64,000 nt of DNA from CAWCWN01 sp963799245 (GTDB lineage Bacteria; Chloroflexota; Ktedonobacteria; Ktedonobacterales; Ktedonobacteraceae): NCBI GenBank assembly GCA_963799245.1, contig CAWCWN010000003.1:2666001-2730000 (forward strand), in the 5' to 3' direction. The notes below the pieces were generated by a model. That model did not search any database, was not told the DNA's origin, and saw only the letters and a list, made by a program, of their open reading frames with translations. Position 1 is the stretch's first letter; each line of letters opens with the position of its first letter. Below are positions 43,552-52,942 of this stretch, piece by piece. A program made the translations under genes and the position numbers.

Positions 43552-44841
43552 ATGCAGTACGACCTTATCATTCGTCAGGCGCAGCTTCATCGTCACACAA
43601 AGATTGTCGATATCGCGGTGAAGGAGGGGCGTTTTGTGAAAATTGGCGACCTGTCCAACTCGCATGCAGACCGCGAGCTGGATGTCGATGGCCGCCTGGT
43701 CGTGCCCCCTTTTATAGATGCGCACGTCCATCTCGACGCTGTACTGACGGTGGGCCAGCCGCGCTTCAATACCTCGGGGACGCTGCTCGAAGGCATCCAG
43801 GTCTGGAGTGAGCGCAAGCTGAGCCTGACGCATGAGGATGTGAAGCGGCGCGCACTTGAGGAGATTCGCTGGGAGGTAGCGCAGGGGACGCTGCACATCC
43901 GCAGCCATGTCGATGTCTGTGATCCCCAGCTAACGGCGCTGCGCGCTTTGCTCGAGGTGCGCGAAGAGGTACGCGATATCTGCGACTTGCAGCTGGTGGC
44001 TTTTCCCCAGGACGGTATCATGTCTTTCCCCGACGGGCGGAATTTGATGCGCAGGGCCATGGAGCTTGGCTGTGACGTGGTGGGAGGCATTCCCCACTAC
44101 GAGTGGACGCGTGATATGGGCGTTGAAGATGTGCATTATGTTTTTGACCTGGCCAGGGAGTTTGACCGTGATATTGACTGTCATTGCGATGAAACGGACG
44201 ATCCTCAATCGCGTTTTACCGAGGTCATGGCTGCCGACACGCTGCAGCAGGGCTGGCAGGGACGTGTGACGGCAAGCCATTGTACAGCTATGCACTCCTA
44301 TGATAACGCCTATGCCTTCAAGCTTATAGGCTTGCTTGCGCGCGCCCGGGTGAGCGTGATCGCCAACCCTTTTGATAACGTTGTTTTACAGGGTCGCTTT
44401 GATACCTATCCCAGGCGCAGGGGTATTACCCGCGTCAAGGAATTGCTGGCGGCCGGGGTGAATGTTGCGCTGGGACACGACTCCATCATGGATCCGTGGT
44501 TCCCGCTGGGCAGGGGAGATATGCTGGCGGCCGCGCAACTGGCTCTCTTCCTCACGCAAATGAGCGGCTACGAAGAGATCATGGACGTGCTGGATCTGAT
44601 AACGACCAATGCCGCGCAGGCGCTGCGTATCGCGGACAGCTATGGTATCGCGCAAGGCAAGAGCGCCGACTTTCTGGTCGTGGACGCTCCCTCGGCCTTT
44701 GAGGCTCTTCGCCTCCTGCCCGCGCGCCTGCATGTCTTCAAGGCCGGGCGAGAGGTGGCGACCACGACGCCTGAGCAAAGCGTGATCAGGCGGGCCGGCG
44801 ATAACGAGGGGCAGGAGGTAACCTACCGCCTAGCTCCCTAA
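43552..44841 (+). CDS. codA: Cytosine deaminase / related amidohydrolase
   Basis: 429 aa amidohydrolase. Metal-site and active-site motifs follow the CodA pattern: DAHVHLD, FPQDGIMSFP, CHCDETDDP (catalytic Glu), ASHCTAMHSYD, and GHDSIMDPWFPLG with the metal Asp. It deaminates cytosine to uracil, or possibly a related ring such as isoguanine or creatinine. Location after an NCS1 permease and beside a PucR-type regulator supports nucleobase salvage. AAAGGA precedes the start. Its last codons overlap the convergent neighbour by 12 bases. Confidence 0.88.
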   Translation: MQYDLIIRQAQLHRHTKIVDIAVKEGRFVKIGDLSNSHADRELDVDGRLVVPPFIDAHVHLDAVLTVGQPRFNTSGTLLEGIQVWSERKLSLTHEDVKRRALEEIRWEVAQGTLHIRSHVDVCDPQLTALRALLEVREEVRDICDLQLVAFPQDGIMSFPDGRNLMRRAMELGCDVVGGIPHYEWTRDMGVEDVHYVFDLAREFDRDIDCHCDETDDPQSRFTEVMAADTLQQGWQGRVTASHCTAMHSYDNAYAFKLIGLLARARVSVIANPFDNVVLQGRFDTYPRRRGITRVKELLAAGVNVALGHDSIMDPWFPLGRGDMLAAAQLALFLTQMSGYEEIMDVLDLITTNAAQALRIADSYGIAQGKSADFLVVDAPSAFEALRLLPARLHVFKAGREVATTTPEQSVIRRAGDNEGQEVTYRLAP

Positions 44842-45531
44842 AATATTGACGGCGCGACCTATCAGGACAACGATAATGATGGCCGAGAGCATTGCCTCGA
44901 TCATCATCAGGATCTTCGCTTTGTGGGTCAGGGGGTAGGTGTCGGCCGGGCTAAGGGCGGTAGCGCCCGTAAAGGCAACGAAGAGGTAGTCGATGAAATC
45001 GGGCGCCCAGCCCGTTTTATTGCCATCAACTTGCTGGGGAAACATGAGGTCGCTGGCCTGGTGGTTTGAGTGAAAGCGTTTGTGGGGTCCCCCGCCATCG
45101 ATCTCCCAGTGCCAGAGTGCGAAGACCAGGATATTTGTGCACCACAGCACTCCACCAGAGAGCAGCAGCGTACTGGCCCGCTTGAAGGATGGAAGAGTGA
45201 TCTCCCTGACGAGGAAAGCCACGCCGATCGCCAGGCCCATCGTGACCAGCCCGAGCAGCACAAGGCCCAACATGCGAATCGTTCTTACGCTAAGAGGACG
45301 CTTGGTGACCCATGAATAAATCAGCGGGATGAAGATCAGCACTTCCAGGACTAACAGAAGCCAGCTGGGGCCAAATCTGTATTCCTGGGGAAGAGCCATA
45401 TAGAGCAGGCCAATAGCCAGGGAGCCAGCAACGACTGCCCACTTGGGTGCATATACATGCATGTGGTGAGGAGACATCGGGTTTTGGGGCGAATCTCCTG
45501 GCACTACTTCGCGCCTGGTACTCGGTTCCAT
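44830..45531 (-). CDS. DUF1345-like integral membrane protein
   Basis: 233 aa. Five or so transmembrane helices fill residues 28-230. The C-terminal DYLFVAFTGATALSPADTYPLT segment followed by a long last helix resembles DUF1345 proteins, whose re-entrant loop and final helix look like an ion-channel pore unit. No selectivity filter is identifiable. The start is uncertain (MEPSTRRE at 45531, or MSPHHMHV). It lies 22 bases downstream of iscB on the same strand, so the nuclease insertion may have displaced its promoter. Confidence 0.7.
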   Translation of the reverse strand: MEPSTRREVVPGDSPQNPMSPHHMHVYAPKWAVVAGSLAIGLLYMALPQEYRFGPSWLLLVLEVLIFIPLIYSWVTKRPLSVRTIRMLGLVLLGLVTMGLAIGVAFLVREITLPSFKRASTLLLSGGVLWCTNILVFALWHWEIDGGGPHKRFHSNHQASDLMFPQQVDGNKTGWAPDFIDYLFVAFTGATALSPADTYPLTHKAKILMMIEAMLSAIIIVVLIGRAVNILGS

Positions 45532-45552
45532 AAACTTTGTCGCAGGGGACCC

Positions 45553-46857
45553 TCACGCCTTCAGGCTGAGGGAGGAATGCGACACTCCCTTCGTATAACT
45601 ATACCCGTCACTCCGATGAACCATGCTCACATATTTGGGATGAACGTCCAAGCCGTTGAGCCGAAACGAAGGGCGAAACCGGATGGCGATGCGTCCCTCA
45701 TGCCTCCCTGCGTATTTGCCTCTAGGAATGAGAGCTTTGACCATATCTCCTGTCTGGTAGCCCATGTAGGACTTTTGACGAGCCTTATGCTGCTTGGGAA
45801 AACCATATTTGTTCGGCACGCACATCTGGCGGCATCCATGCCCCGTTGCCTTGATGAGTAATGGGACAACCTGATCGATATGGGTGAGCGCAGGCGTACT
45901 TGCCCCCACACACGCCGCATCTATCCAATGCGCTTTGCCAAGTCCTTGCGTGATACGGTTGTACTTCGTGCGTCCCCCAGTTCCACACTCCACAGACAGG
46001 CCCGTCGCTTTGAGCCGTTCGTACAACGCCCACCGAGTCGCATTCACGGCACTTGCATCTTGCAGTGGCGCTTCGGCCTGAGCAAGAAGACGCTTGAGGT
46101 CAGTGGGATTGCCCTCCAAGAAGCCCCGTATATCCTGCGTGCCTTTCTTCGTGTTGCAGGGCTTACAAGCGAGACACAGATTGCTCATGCTATTCGTCCC
46201 GCCATGCGCACGACACCGGATGTGCTCTATCTGCAAGGGAACATCTTTCGCCCCACAATAGGCGCATTGCCTGTTCCATTTCTCTAACAAGTATTCGCGA
46301 ACCTCGTAGCCTTGGAGGTCACCTTGTTGATACTGCACGCCCTCGATCTCAGGGTTGTTCATGGCTTGCAGATCGAACTTCACCAGTTCTAGACTGATCG
46401 CTCCAAGCGAGCAATAGCGACGGAGGCGGTGGACCCACGTTGCGATATTGGCAATGCGACTCTCAAGCGAGGGCGGTAACCATCCTGCTTTCCGGCGGCG
46501 ATTGTCGAAGCGTGGCTGGCGATATCTCGTGTGCCGTTGGCGTCTCCCTCGTCGAACGGCGCGGCGATCAGCGAGGGCTTGCTTGATGGCTTGCCCGCGA
46601 TGCGAGAGTTCTGCCGCCCATACCACTTGCCCTGAGGCATCGTTGACAATGGCAAGTCCCGTCGTCTTGGAACCAGGATCAATCTTGAGTCTCAAGGGCT
46701 GTGTCACAGACTCTGGCACTTCTTGCTTGAGAATGATCGTAAAGGGGTAGCGCCTGTAGACGGCTGCTTTGCCCTGCGTGAGCAGCTTTCTGGCATAGCC
46801 AGGATGGACAGGGTCCAATGGTTTTTTATAGGTATCTAGGACAAAGACATTGCTCAT
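45553..46857 (-). CDS. iscB: IscB RNA-guided DNA endonuclease
   Basis: 434 aa. Domain order fits IscB: an N-terminal PLMP domain (VFVLDTYKKPLDPVHPGYAR), RuvC-I (LKIDPGSKTTGLAI, Asp60), an Arg-rich bridge helix (about 98-122), RuvC-II (ISLELVKFD, Glu157), an HNH domain (CAYCGAKDVPLQIEHIRCR, with zinc Cys198/201 and Cys231/234), and RuvC-III (HWIDAACVGAS, His310 and Asp313). All catalytic residues are kept, so it should cut both strands. IscB is the family from which Cas9 arose and uses an omega RNA encoded upstream. The start ATG follows a GGAGAGG site that lies in the last hairpin of the leader RNA. Confidence 0.93.
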   Translation of the reverse strand: MSNVFVLDTYKKPLDPVHPGYARKLLTQGKAAVYRRYPFTIILKQEVPESVTQPLRLKIDPGSKTTGLAIVNDASGQVVWAAELSHRGQAIKQALADRRAVRRGRRQRHTRYRQPRFDNRRRKAGWLPPSLESRIANIATWVHRLRRYCSLGAISLELVKFDLQAMNNPEIEGVQYQQGDLQGYEVREYLLEKWNRQCAYCGAKDVPLQIEHIRCRAHGGTNSMSNLCLACKPCNTKKGTQDIRGFLEGNPTDLKRLLAQAEAPLQDASAVNATRWALYERLKATGLSVECGTGGRTKYNRITQGLGKAHWIDAACVGASTPALTHIDQVVPLLIKATGHGCRQMCVPNKYGFPKQHKARQKSYMGYQTGDMVKALIPRGKYAGRHEGRIAIRFRPSFRLNGLDVHPKYVSMVHRSDGYSYTKGVSHSSLSLKA

Positions 46858-47086
46858 ACAGAGCCTCTCCTTTCGGAGGTAATGTGTGCTTCGACAATGC
46901 TTTCAGGCTTGTTCGGCATGAAACCGTTGTACCTTTCCTCAATACGCATGATCGCACGCGATAGAGCTACAGGCTAGCACGCACCCGTAGGTATCATGAC
47001 ACTGAAAGCGGAGTATCTTGCGATACTGAGTCTGGTCAATGCAGGCTTGTGCTTTCTCACAAGCCCGTCCCATTGAATGGGACGGG
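46858..47086 (-). ncRNA. Putative omega RNA (HEARO-type) of IscB
   Basis: The 230 bases upstream of iscB are non-coding and rich in helices. On the minus strand the order is an outer hairpin (47064-47086, 11-bp arms), a second hairpin (GGCTTGTG / CACAAGCC, 47044-47065), internal paired segments around 46960-47020, and a final hairpin CCTCC-gaaa-GGAGAGG (46864-46879) that includes the iscB ribosome site. This layout matches omega RNAs encoded directly 5' of iscB. The guide should be the 15-20 bases flanking the 5' end, about 47087-47106. The fold was judged by eye, not computed. Confidence 0.75.
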
Positions 47087-47303
47087 TCATTGACAGGAGT
47101 TTTACCCTATCCTTCGACGGTATTTTTACTTACTTGCTGCTGCTATTGTAGCGTATAGCGGGCGCGAGTACAACCTCATCATGCATGACAATATATTCAC
47201 AAAACGGGGCTTAACGTGCAAAACGGCGCTGCATTTGGTATAGTAAAGCAGTATGATACAATAATGTAAAGGTTACGTGTGGAAATGTGGGGTAAGATTG
47301 ACG

Positions 47304-49703
47304 ATGGAAGTGGAGCAGGTAGGTGGCCTGCAGGCCCCGGCGGTTTTAACCGCTCTTCTCAGCGAATTCAGCGCCGTTACCGATTATCGCGCCCTGCGCG
47401 ATAATATGCCCCGCCGCCTGGCGCATTTGCTCAGGTGCCGCTGCGTATTACTCTATCAGCATATTGGGACTACGCTCCAGTTTGTAGCGGGCTCGTATGA
47501 TGATGTGCCCGGCTGGTCGTCGTCTCTGCTGGCGGTAGCCCATATCAATCCCATCGAACTGAGCAGTGACCTGCCCGAGGCGCGTGCCTGGCGTACGGGC
47601 CATGCGACGACCGAACCTGTCGATGGGCTGGCTCCGCCCCTTGTGGCTGTGCCTTTGATTTACCGCCAGCGGGCGATCGGAGTGCTTGTCGCTTTTCGTA
47701 AACAGGCTGAGCCTGCCGCCAGAAGGTATACGGGTGCGTTTGCAACCTCGTCTTACTGGAGCGGCGATGAGCTCCCGGTGCTCGAGGCGGTGGCGGCCGT
47801 CGTGGCCCTGCTGCTGGAGAATAACCGCCTGCTGGAGCGCGATCACCAGCGTATTCATGAACTTTCGCTTCTCAATAGCATCGCGAGTCAATTGAATCAA
47901 TCTATCTATGAAGCGGAGCGCCTCTACAGTATCGTTATGCAGCGGGTCAGGGAAATAACAGCCGCCGATCTATGTGAGTTGTTGACGCCGCATGCGCCGG
48001 CGCAGGTGTCCAGCTGGGTTACTCCGGCGCTGCAGTCGCTGCTGCTGGCCCGTTTTAGTCAGCGTAGGGAGCTCCATATGGCGCCGCTCATCATTGAGCG
48101 GCCCGGCGATGCCCATACACTCGAGTATCTCAATCACCTTCCTGCAAATATCAAGACCTTTTTTGCGCTTCCGCTCCTCATCGATGAAAACAGCCTGCAG
48201 AGAAATGGTTATAGAGGAATGGCGTCCAAGGGGCTGTTACTGCCGGCGGCTGGAGAACGCGTGGGAGAGAGAGACGCAGAGGCTTCACAGCCCGCCCGCT
48301 CTCGCGCGGGTGGAAGCGCTGAGGGCCGTGGACCCAGGGTACTGGCCATTATCGTGGGCGCCTATCATCGCGCGAGCAAGTTGCGCCGGGAGGAGGTCAT
48401 CCTGCTGCAGGTTTTAGCCAGCCAGGCCAGCGCGGTACTGGAGAATATGCACCTTGTGGTGGAGGTTGTCGAGGCTCGCAATGAGGCCCGCAAGCTCCTG
48501 CGCCAGGTTCTGGATGACCAGCGTTTAAAAGAGCTGATTCTGGAGAGCGTGCCCAGCGGGCTGATTACAGTCGATCTCGCGCAGCGCATTACGACCTACA
48601 ATCGCGCCGCTGAGGATATCCTGGGCTATCGCGCCCGTGAAGCTTTGGGTCAGTCCCTGGAGAAGATTTTGCGCATCACGCTGCCCACAGTCCCCAGCGA
48701 GGCTGTTCTCTCGCCAATTGAACGGCGGGGGGGGAATGCAGCAGGAGAACCATTTCCCGAGCAATCAGTCCCCGCAACAGCGGGACCTGTCACACTGGAT
48801 CAGCATGGCCAGGAGCTCGTGCTGGACGTACATCTTGCTCCGCTTTACAATGATCGACGTATGCAGATTGGCTGGCTGATTACGTTTGCCGATGTGACCA
48901 CTATGCACCGCCTGGAGGAGGAGAAACGCCGCCTCGATCGCCTGGCATCCCTCGGTGAAATGGCGGCGAGCGTCGCCCACGAGGTCCGCAATCCCCTTGC
49001 TTCTATTAAAACTTCGCTGCAGATGCTCAAGGATGATTTACGCGAACACGAGCAGGTTCCCGAAGACGCGCAAGAATCGGTCTCAGTGGCTTTGAAAGAG
49101 GTTGAGCGGCTGGACACGATTGTACGCGATTTATTGCTATTCGCCCGGCCGCGACAGTTGCATCGTGTGCCATGTAATCTGGTAGAGCTAAGCGACCATG
49201 TGCTACACATGCTGCAGCAGCAGTGTGCTGATCACGCTATAGAAGTTCACACGGTGTATCATGCGGTGCCGGCTGTGAATGTCGACCTGGCCCAGATTGA
49301 GCAGATCCTGTTCAACCTGTATATGAATGCGCTTCAGGCCATGCCCGATGGTGGAGTATTGACGGTCATTTGTAGAGTTGTAGCCGCGAGTACGATTATG
49401 AGTAGGAGTGTAAAACATGAGCAAAGGACCAGTTTCGGGTTGGATGAGCCGCCGGGTGGATATGCTGAGCAGCAGAACTGGCTTGAGCTGTCGGTAAGTG
49501 ATACCGGCGGCGGTATCGCGGCAGATCAACTGGAGCGCATATTTCAACCATTTTTTACCACCAAGGCTCATGGCATTGGACTGGGCTTGCCGATAACACG
49601 CCGCCTGGTTGAGGATCACGGTGGTCAACTGTTTGTGCAAAGCCAGCTTGGCTATGGCGCCACGCTCGTGGTGCGGTTGCCCATAGTCGACGCGGAGATA
49701 TAA
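47304..49703 (+). CDS. GAF-GAF-PAS sensor histidine kinase (NtrB/AtoS-like)
   Basis: About 799 aa, soluble. Two GAF-like domains (about 10-180 and 190-390) are followed by a PAS domain (about 415-545), a HisKA domain with AASVAHEVRNPLASIK, and an HATPase domain with NLYMNALQAMPDGG, DTGGGIA and GIGLGLP boxes. Alternative starts are GTG at 47277 (AAAGG at 4 bases) and ATG at 47304. The AAA+ response regulator gene begins 92 bases downstream, so the two form a two-component pair. The signal is unknown, perhaps a small molecule bound by GAF. Confidence 0.85.
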   Translation: MEVEQVGGLQAPAVLTALLSEFSAVTDYRALRDNMPRRLAHLLRCRCVLLYQHIGTTLQFVAGSYDDVPGWSSSLLAVAHINPIELSSDLPEARAWRTGHATTEPVDGLAPPLVAVPLIYRQRAIGVLVAFRKQAEPAARRYTGAFATSSYWSGDELPVLEAVAAVVALLLENNRLLERDHQRIHELSLLNSIASQLNQSIYEAERLYSIVMQRVREITAADLCELLTPHAPAQVSSWVTPALQSLLLARFSQRRELHMAPLIIERPGDAHTLEYLNHLPANIKTFFALPLLIDENSLQRNGYRGMASKGLLLPAAGERVGERDAEASQPARSRAGGSAEGRGPRVLAIIVGAYHRASKLRREEVILLQVLASQASAVLENMHLVVEVVEARNEARKLLRQVLDDQRLKELILESVPSGLITVDLAQRITTYNRAAEDILGYRAREALGQSLEKILRITLPTVPSEAVLSPIERRGGNAAGEPFPEQSVPATAGPVTLDQHGQELVLDVHLAPLYNDRRMQIGWLITFADVTTMHRLEEEKRRLDRLASLGEMAASVAHEVRNPLASIKTSLQMLKDDLREHEQVPEDAQESVSVALKEVERLDTIVRDLLLFARPRQLHRVPCNLVELSDHVLHMLQQQCADHAIEVHTVYHAVPAVNVDLAQIEQILFNLYMNALQAMPDGGVLTVICRVVAASTIMSRSVKHEQRTSFGLDEPPGGYAEQQNWLELSVSDTGGGIAADQLERIFQPFFTTKAHGIGLGLPITRRLVEDHGGQLFVQSQLGYGATLVVRLPIVDAEI

Positions 49704-49795
49704 GGCAAGGGCTTGGCTAGCGACGGCTATATGGCAGAGGGTCTCTAAGATAGTGGGTATAATGTGTTGGTATGTAGAAGAGGGGGGGCTGCATT

Positions 49796-51199
49796 ATGAG
49801 TCTGAGTATCCTGATTATTGATGATGAGCCACATCTGCCGCACCAGTTCGCGCGTTACCTCAAGAAGTATAACTACGAAGTATCTACCGTTGCCGATGGT
49901 GAAGTCGGCCTGCAGGAGCTCCAGAAGAACAATATTGACCTGGTCCTGCTCGACCTGCGCCTGCCAAAAATGAGTGGATTGGAAGTTTTGCGCAAGATAC
50001 GCGCCCAGGATCCTGAGCTGCCAGTTGTCATGCTGACGGCGTTTGGCGATGTGCAGACCGCGGTGACCGCTATGAAATTGGGCGCCTCCGACTATCTCCT
50101 CAAGGGTTTCGACCTGGATGAGCTGTTGCTGGTTGTGCAGCGGGCGCTTGAAACGAGCGCCATGTATCGTGAGTTGCGGCAATTGCGGCGCGAGCGCAGC
50201 GAGAACTATCACTTTTCCTACCTGGTCGGCTACAGCGAACGCATGCGCGAGGTATTTGATATGGTGGCGCGGGTGGCGCGCGCGGATACTTCAGCGGCTG
50301 TATTGATCACAGGCGAGAGTGGCACGGGGAAAGAGGTGGTGGCGCGCGCTATACATGACCAGAGCTCGCGGGCGGCGGGCCCGTTCCATCCCCTTAACTG
50401 CGCGGCTATCGCCAGTAATCTGCTGGAGAGCGAGCTATTCGGCTACGAGCAGCATGCTTTTACTGACGCCAAAAAGCAGAAACGGGGCCTGCTAGAGCTG
50501 GCCGAGGGTGGTACCCTCTTCCTTGACGAAATCGGGGAGATGCCGCTCGATATGCAGGCCAAGCTCCTGCGTGTGCTGGAGACGCGCTCGTTTTTTCGCC
50601 TTGGCGGCAGTAAGGAGGTTAAAATCAATGTGCGCGTCCTGGCGGCCACCAACCGTAATCTTGAGCAGGCAATGCGCGAGGGCTCATTTCGCTCTGATCT
50701 CTACTTCCGCCTGGCGGTCCTGCTCATTCACCTGCCGCCGCTGCGCGAGCGCCCCGCCGATATTGTACTTTTTGCATCGCGCTTCATTGATGATTTCAAT
50801 AAATCTATGGGTCGTAACGTGCGCAGCATCTCGCCCGAGGCGCAGCGGTACCTGCAGGCATATAGCTGGCCGGGCAATATACGTGAATTAAAGAATGTAA
50901 TTGAGCGGGCGATGATTCTGGGAAACAGCGATGAGCTATTGCCGGCGCATCTCCCATATGAGATAGTGGGCCATGTCAATGATAATGGCCACGGTGTGCT
51001 GGATCCATGGGAGCAGTGGCTCAGCCTGCATCCTATTGGCCCGCTATCGTTGGAGGACGTCGAAGGACGCCTGGAGCAACATTTCGTGCGCTGGGCCCTG
51101 GAGACGACCAGGCACAATCGCGTGCGCGCTGCCGAGTTACTGGGGCTGGCAAAGGTGGACCAGCTGCGTTATTTGATGCGTAAGCATGGTATCGAATGA
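49796..51199 (+). CDS. NtrC-family AAA+ response regulator with altered GAFTGA motif
   Basis: 467 aa. An N-terminal receiver has IIDDEP and phospho-acceptor LLDLRLPKMSG. A sigma54-activator AAA+ domain follows, with Walker A GESGTGKE and Walker B GGTLFLDEIGEM, and then a Fis-type helix-turn-helix (NRVRAAELLGLAKVDQLRYLM). The sigma54-contact loop, GAFTGA in classical activators, reads HAFTDA. Direct RpoN activation is therefore questionable, and it may work as another kind of regulator. It pairs with the upstream kinase. Confidence 0.87.
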   Translation: MSLSILIIDDEPHLPHQFARYLKKYNYEVSTVADGEVGLQELQKNNIDLVLLDLRLPKMSGLEVLRKIRAQDPELPVVMLTAFGDVQTAVTAMKLGASDYLLKGFDLDELLLVVQRALETSAMYRELRQLRRERSENYHFSYLVGYSERMREVFDMVARVARADTSAAVLITGESGTGKEVVARAIHDQSSRAAGPFHPLNCAAIASNLLESELFGYEQHAFTDAKKQKRGLLELAEGGTLFLDEIGEMPLDMQAKLLRVLETRSFFRLGGSKEVKINVRVLAATNRNLEQAMREGSFRSDLYFRLAVLLIHLPPLRERPADIVLFASRFIDDFNKSMGRNVRSISPEAQRYLQAYSWPGNIRELKNVIERAMILGNSDELLPAHLPYEIVGHVNDNGHGVLDPWEQWLSLHPIGPLSLEDVEGRLEQHFVRWALETTRHNRVRAAELLGLAKVDQLRYLMRKHGIE

Positions 51200-51222
51200 A
51201 AGAGTGTGGGTGCTTACGCGTC

Positions 51223-52215
51223 TCAGTGTTCGTAGGCCTGGTCGGGTAAATGGAGCAGTGCTTCCTCAATATCGCGCCATACCAGTTGCTCGGCTTCGAG
51301 GTTGCTCATCGGCAGGCGCTGGTGCACGGTGCTGGTAAGTGTTTTGGAAACGTTGTAACGAAATTTCGCGAGGATGGGACGTTGGTACTCAGGTTTGGGC
51401 ATGACGCGTAACTCTATCATTTCGGGGGGGTAGAAGTCATCCTTCTCGAAGGCGAGGGATGCGAGGTTGCTGAACGCCATAAGCAGCGCCTGGCGTGCCT
51501 GGGTAAAATAGCCGGGTTGTGTGCTGGAGGCTGTAAGGCTGCCCGCGATATGCCCTCCCAGCATGATGGGGTGGGCGGCCGCGCTTACCTCGTGCTCGGT
51601 CTGGTAAGCGGGAAGGAGCTTGTCCCGGCCCAGGTCGTCGACGCTGACGATGTGGCATGTCTCAGCGGCGTAGCCTCCCAGTGATTCCATGCCGAGAAAA
51701 ATCGCGAGATGTTCGAGGTCCGCCGACCAGGGATATGTGCCTTTACCGCTGCGCTCGCGCAGCGCGACGATTTTATTGTTACGGTGGGGAGATGGTGGCA
51801 TGCACTGGGCCAGGGTGATGGACATGCCGTATTGATGAGGGTCCAGTTGCATGAGCGCCTGCTTTAATAGCAGGTCGCTGAGGCGCCAGAAGCGTACTGT
51901 GTCTGCGGTTGTTGTGCGAACGGAGAGGATTTGCGCAAAGAATTCAGAGGGAATGAGCTCGGAGACCTCATCTTTTAGCCAGGATTTAATGTCAGGGTAG
52001 GTGAATTCGAGGGCCGCGATCAGTTCCTCGCGGTTTTGGGACTGGATGGCCTGGATCAGACGGCTAAGGTGAGTGCGTTGTGGATTGGAGGTGCCTTTGG
52101 CCCAGCGTGAAATCGTCATTTGTGAAATGCCGATGGCCTCTGCCAGGCGTTCTTGTTCGCCGGGAGTTTTGATAATCTGCTGTAAGATATTTTGCCAGGA
52201 CGTGGACCCGTTCAT
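51223..52215 (-). CDS. XRE-family transcriptional regulator with C-terminal sensor region
   Basis: 330 aa. The N-terminal helix-turn-helix is typical of Cro/CI (QERLAEAIGISQMTISRWAKGTSNPQRTHLSRL, described in parts). The remaining 240 residues have GAF-like alpha/beta character (LEHLAIFLGMESLGGY, IMLGGHIAGSLTASS) and may bind a ligand or mediate dimerisation. The start at MNGSTSW is preferred over MWGWKK, which lacks a ribosome site. It is convergent with the NtrC-like gene. The target genes are unknown. Confidence 0.78.
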   Translation of the reverse strand: MNGSTSWQNILQQIIKTPGEQERLAEAIGISQMTISRWAKGTSNPQRTHLSRLIQAIQSQNREELIAALEFTYPDIKSWLKDEVSELIPSEFFAQILSVRTTTADTVRFWRLSDLLLKQALMQLDPHQYGMSITLAQCMPPSPHRNNKIVALRERSGKGTYPWSADLEHLAIFLGMESLGGYAAETCHIVSVDDLGRDKLLPAYQTEHEVSAAAHPIMLGGHIAGSLTASSTQPGYFTQARQALLMAFSNLASLAFEKDDFYPPEMIELRVMPKPEYQRPILAKFRYNVSKTLTSTVHQRLPMSNLEAEQLVWRDIEEALLHLPDQAYEH

Positions 52216-52476
52216 AGTCTTTTTCCAACCCCACATAAATGGAACGCGAGTCTGTGCAGCCTCTTGTAGGGACAAGAAGTCCCCTTGCACGTGACCAGAT
52301 GTATAGAAAAGAAGGTTCTCCTGCTTATCATAGCAGAGGCGTATATGAGAGTCAATTGTCAAATGTGCTTTTTAGCGCGGGGAGATGCTAGTTTTTGGAA
52401 AAAGCTGTATAATAGGTGCGCCAGCCTTTGTAAGCCGTGAGACTGGTCGAATTCATCAGCTATAGCAGGGGGGATA

Positions 52477-52851
52477 ATGGCAGAACACGTCATCGTTGTA
52501 GACGACGACAAAGAAATACGCAACATCATCACATTTGTGCTCTCCCGTCATGGCTTTGAGGTGACGACTGCCGGCAATGGTCAGCAGCTACACCATTTAC
52601 TGGAGCAGTTCATACCTGAATTAATTATTTTAGACGTCATGATGCCAGGTGAGGATGGCTACCAGATTTGTAACGCTTTACGCAGTGATCCTCTCACACG
52701 GCGTATACCGATTATAATTATGACAGCTCATGTTGAAGACATCTATGAGCGTATCAGTGTGGATTTAGGGGCGGCCGAGCATGTAACCAAACCATTTCAT
52801 CCATTCGAGCTGCTGGAGAAAGTCAGGGGACTCCTTCAAGCGGCGAGATAA
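52477..52851 (+). CDS. Stand-alone response regulator receiver
   Basis: 124 aa CheY-like receiver. It has VVDDDKE (acidic pocket), LIILDVMMPGEDGY (phospho-acceptor Asp), IIIMTAH (Thr switch) and HVTKPF (Lys), so it is fully phosphorylatable. No output domain. A GGGGGG ribosome site precedes the ATG. No kinase is adjacent, so its partner is elsewhere. Confidence 0.9.
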   Translation: MAEHVIVVDDDKEIRNIITFVLSRHGFEVTTAGNGQQLHHLLEQFIPELIILDVMMPGEDGYQICNALRSDPLTRRIPIIIMTAHVEDIYERISVDLGAAEHVTKPFHPFELLEKVRGLLQAAR

Positions 52852-52942
52852 AATTGAGAGTCAAAATACTTGTCTCTCAGCTTAAAAATTGGTATCATTA
52901 CAAGCAAGAGTGTTTTGGCGAGTTCAAGGAAGCAATGCATCC

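Larger units (their letters stand above)
45550..47087 (-). mobile_element. IscB-omega RNA element (IS200/605-related, no TnpA)
   Basis: The iscB gene with its structured leader forms a unit of about 1.5 kb. A short stem (CCTCA-c-GCC / GGC-TGAGG) overlaps the iscB stop at 45550-45570, like the 3' hairpins of IS200/605 ends. The other end is placed at the outer hairpin of the leader. No tnpA lies within the window, so the element is non-autonomous or domesticated. The exact ends are uncertain. Confidence 0.55.

Noticed and set aside
45553..47087. Cas9 or Cas12/TnpB identity for the nuclease
   Set aside because: The length, N-terminal PLMP-type domain and RuvC-bridge-HNH order fit IscB; there is no CRISPR array, REC lobe or TnpB-type zinc-finger end.
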